Positions 5,129-5,338 of a DNA stretch of 5,338 bases are shown here, one piece after another; position 1 is the first letter of the stretch, and each line of letters starts with the position of its first letter. Under the pieces are notes generated by a model, which was given only the letters and a program-made list of their open reading frames with translations, had not been told where the DNA came from and did no database searches. A program made the position numbers and the translations under genes. This stretch comes from Methanospirillum hungatei. Its GTDB lineage: Archaea; Halobacteriota; Methanomicrobia; Methanomicrobiales; Methanospirillaceae. Location of the stretch: the NCBI GenBank assembly GCA_003251955.1, contig QKDV01000057.1, forward strand, positions 1 through 5,338, given 5' to 3'.

Positions 5129-5338
5129 ATGATGGAAGAGACAACCGGTTCATCCGGTCTTTTTGATAAGTATCTAGCCGAAAATCGTATATTTAAGGAC
5201 AGAGAAGTCCTCCGGCATTCATATCGGCCTCATATTCTTCCTCATCGAAAACCTCAGATCGATCAGATAGCCTCAATACTTGCCCCATCTCTTCAGATGG
5301 AAACCCCTTCCAATATTCTAATCTACGGAAAGACTGGA
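5129..5338 (+). CDS. Orc1/Cdc6 replication initiator protein, 3' partial
   Basis: Seventy codons of an archaeal Orc1/Cdc6 gene are visible before the window ends. The N-terminus shows the family pattern: SGLFDKYLAENRIFKDREVL, then the motif LPHRKPQIDQIASIL, then PSNILIYGKTG, which is the beginning of the Walker A loop. The rest of the AAA+ and winged-helix domains is outside the window, so its subtype cannot be settled. These proteins bind ORB sequences and load the MCM helicase. Two adjacent ATGs (5129 and 5132) are possible starts, and an in-frame TAG at 5123-5125 excludes earlier ones. A weak AGGAAAGA (5115-5122) precedes them. The truncation is only the window edge, with no sign of a broken gene. 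Its place next to an ORB pair makes it the probable cognate initiator of this origin. Confidence 0.94.
   Translation, partial: MMEETTGSSGLFDKYLAENRIFKDREVLRHSYRPHILPHRKPQIDQIASILAPSLQMETPSNILIYGKTG

Noticed and set aside
5091..5132. 13-codon ORF ending over the orc1/cdc6 start, as a leader peptide
   Set aside because: It begins only a few bases after the best TATA-like sequence and so would probably not be in the message. It has no ribosome binding site.
5129..5338. Orc1/Cdc6 as a truncated pseudogene
   Set aside because: The frame is intact up to the last base, and the cut falls in the Walker A loop only because the window ends.

Overview
The window looks like chromosomal DNA from a euryarchaeal methanogen, most likely in the Methanomicrobiales (a Methanospirillum-like genome is a guess from base composition and gene content). 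Archaeal origin is well supported. The window holds an archaeal RIO1-type kinase, a two-KH-domain Dim2/Pno1-like protein, a Hel308 helicase, a Cgi121 subunit of KEOPS, an archaeal MoaB and the start of an Orc1/Cdc6 gene preceded by Orc1-binding (ORB) sequences. Coding DNA on the left has roughly balanced G+C. It becomes steadily more AT-rich to the right, and the origin core is only about 20% G+C by hand count.

Left block (1-4108, + strand): four genes in one direction encode RIO1 kinase (5' truncated by the window edge), the KH protein (1-base gap), Hel308 (113-base gap) and Cgi121 (start next to or overlapping the hel308 stop). RIO1 and Dim2 both act in maturation of the small ribosomal subunit. 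Cgi121 serves tRNA t6A modification. Hel308 unwinds stalled replication forks. This is an information-processing cluster, probably one or two transcription units. In the 113-base gap there is a T7 tract and a possible 34-codon ORF.

Middle (4109-4676): a short AT-rich convergent spacer, then moaB on the minus strand (molybdopterin/tungstopterin adenylylation family), reading away from the origin.

Right block (4677-5338): an intergenic region of about 450 bases that I read as a replication origin. Two nearly identical ORB elements (24 of 27 positions equal) lie in inverted orientation, with their G-tracts pointing outward, around a 192-base very AT-rich stretch. The orc1/cdc6 gene starts about 150 bases further on and leaves the window inside its Walker A motif. 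The initiator gene and its binding sites sit together, as in many archaeal origins. I see no mobile element, CRISPR array, tRNA or rRNA. I also see no new multi-gene system. The origin and the extended Hel308 are the parts most worth a second look.
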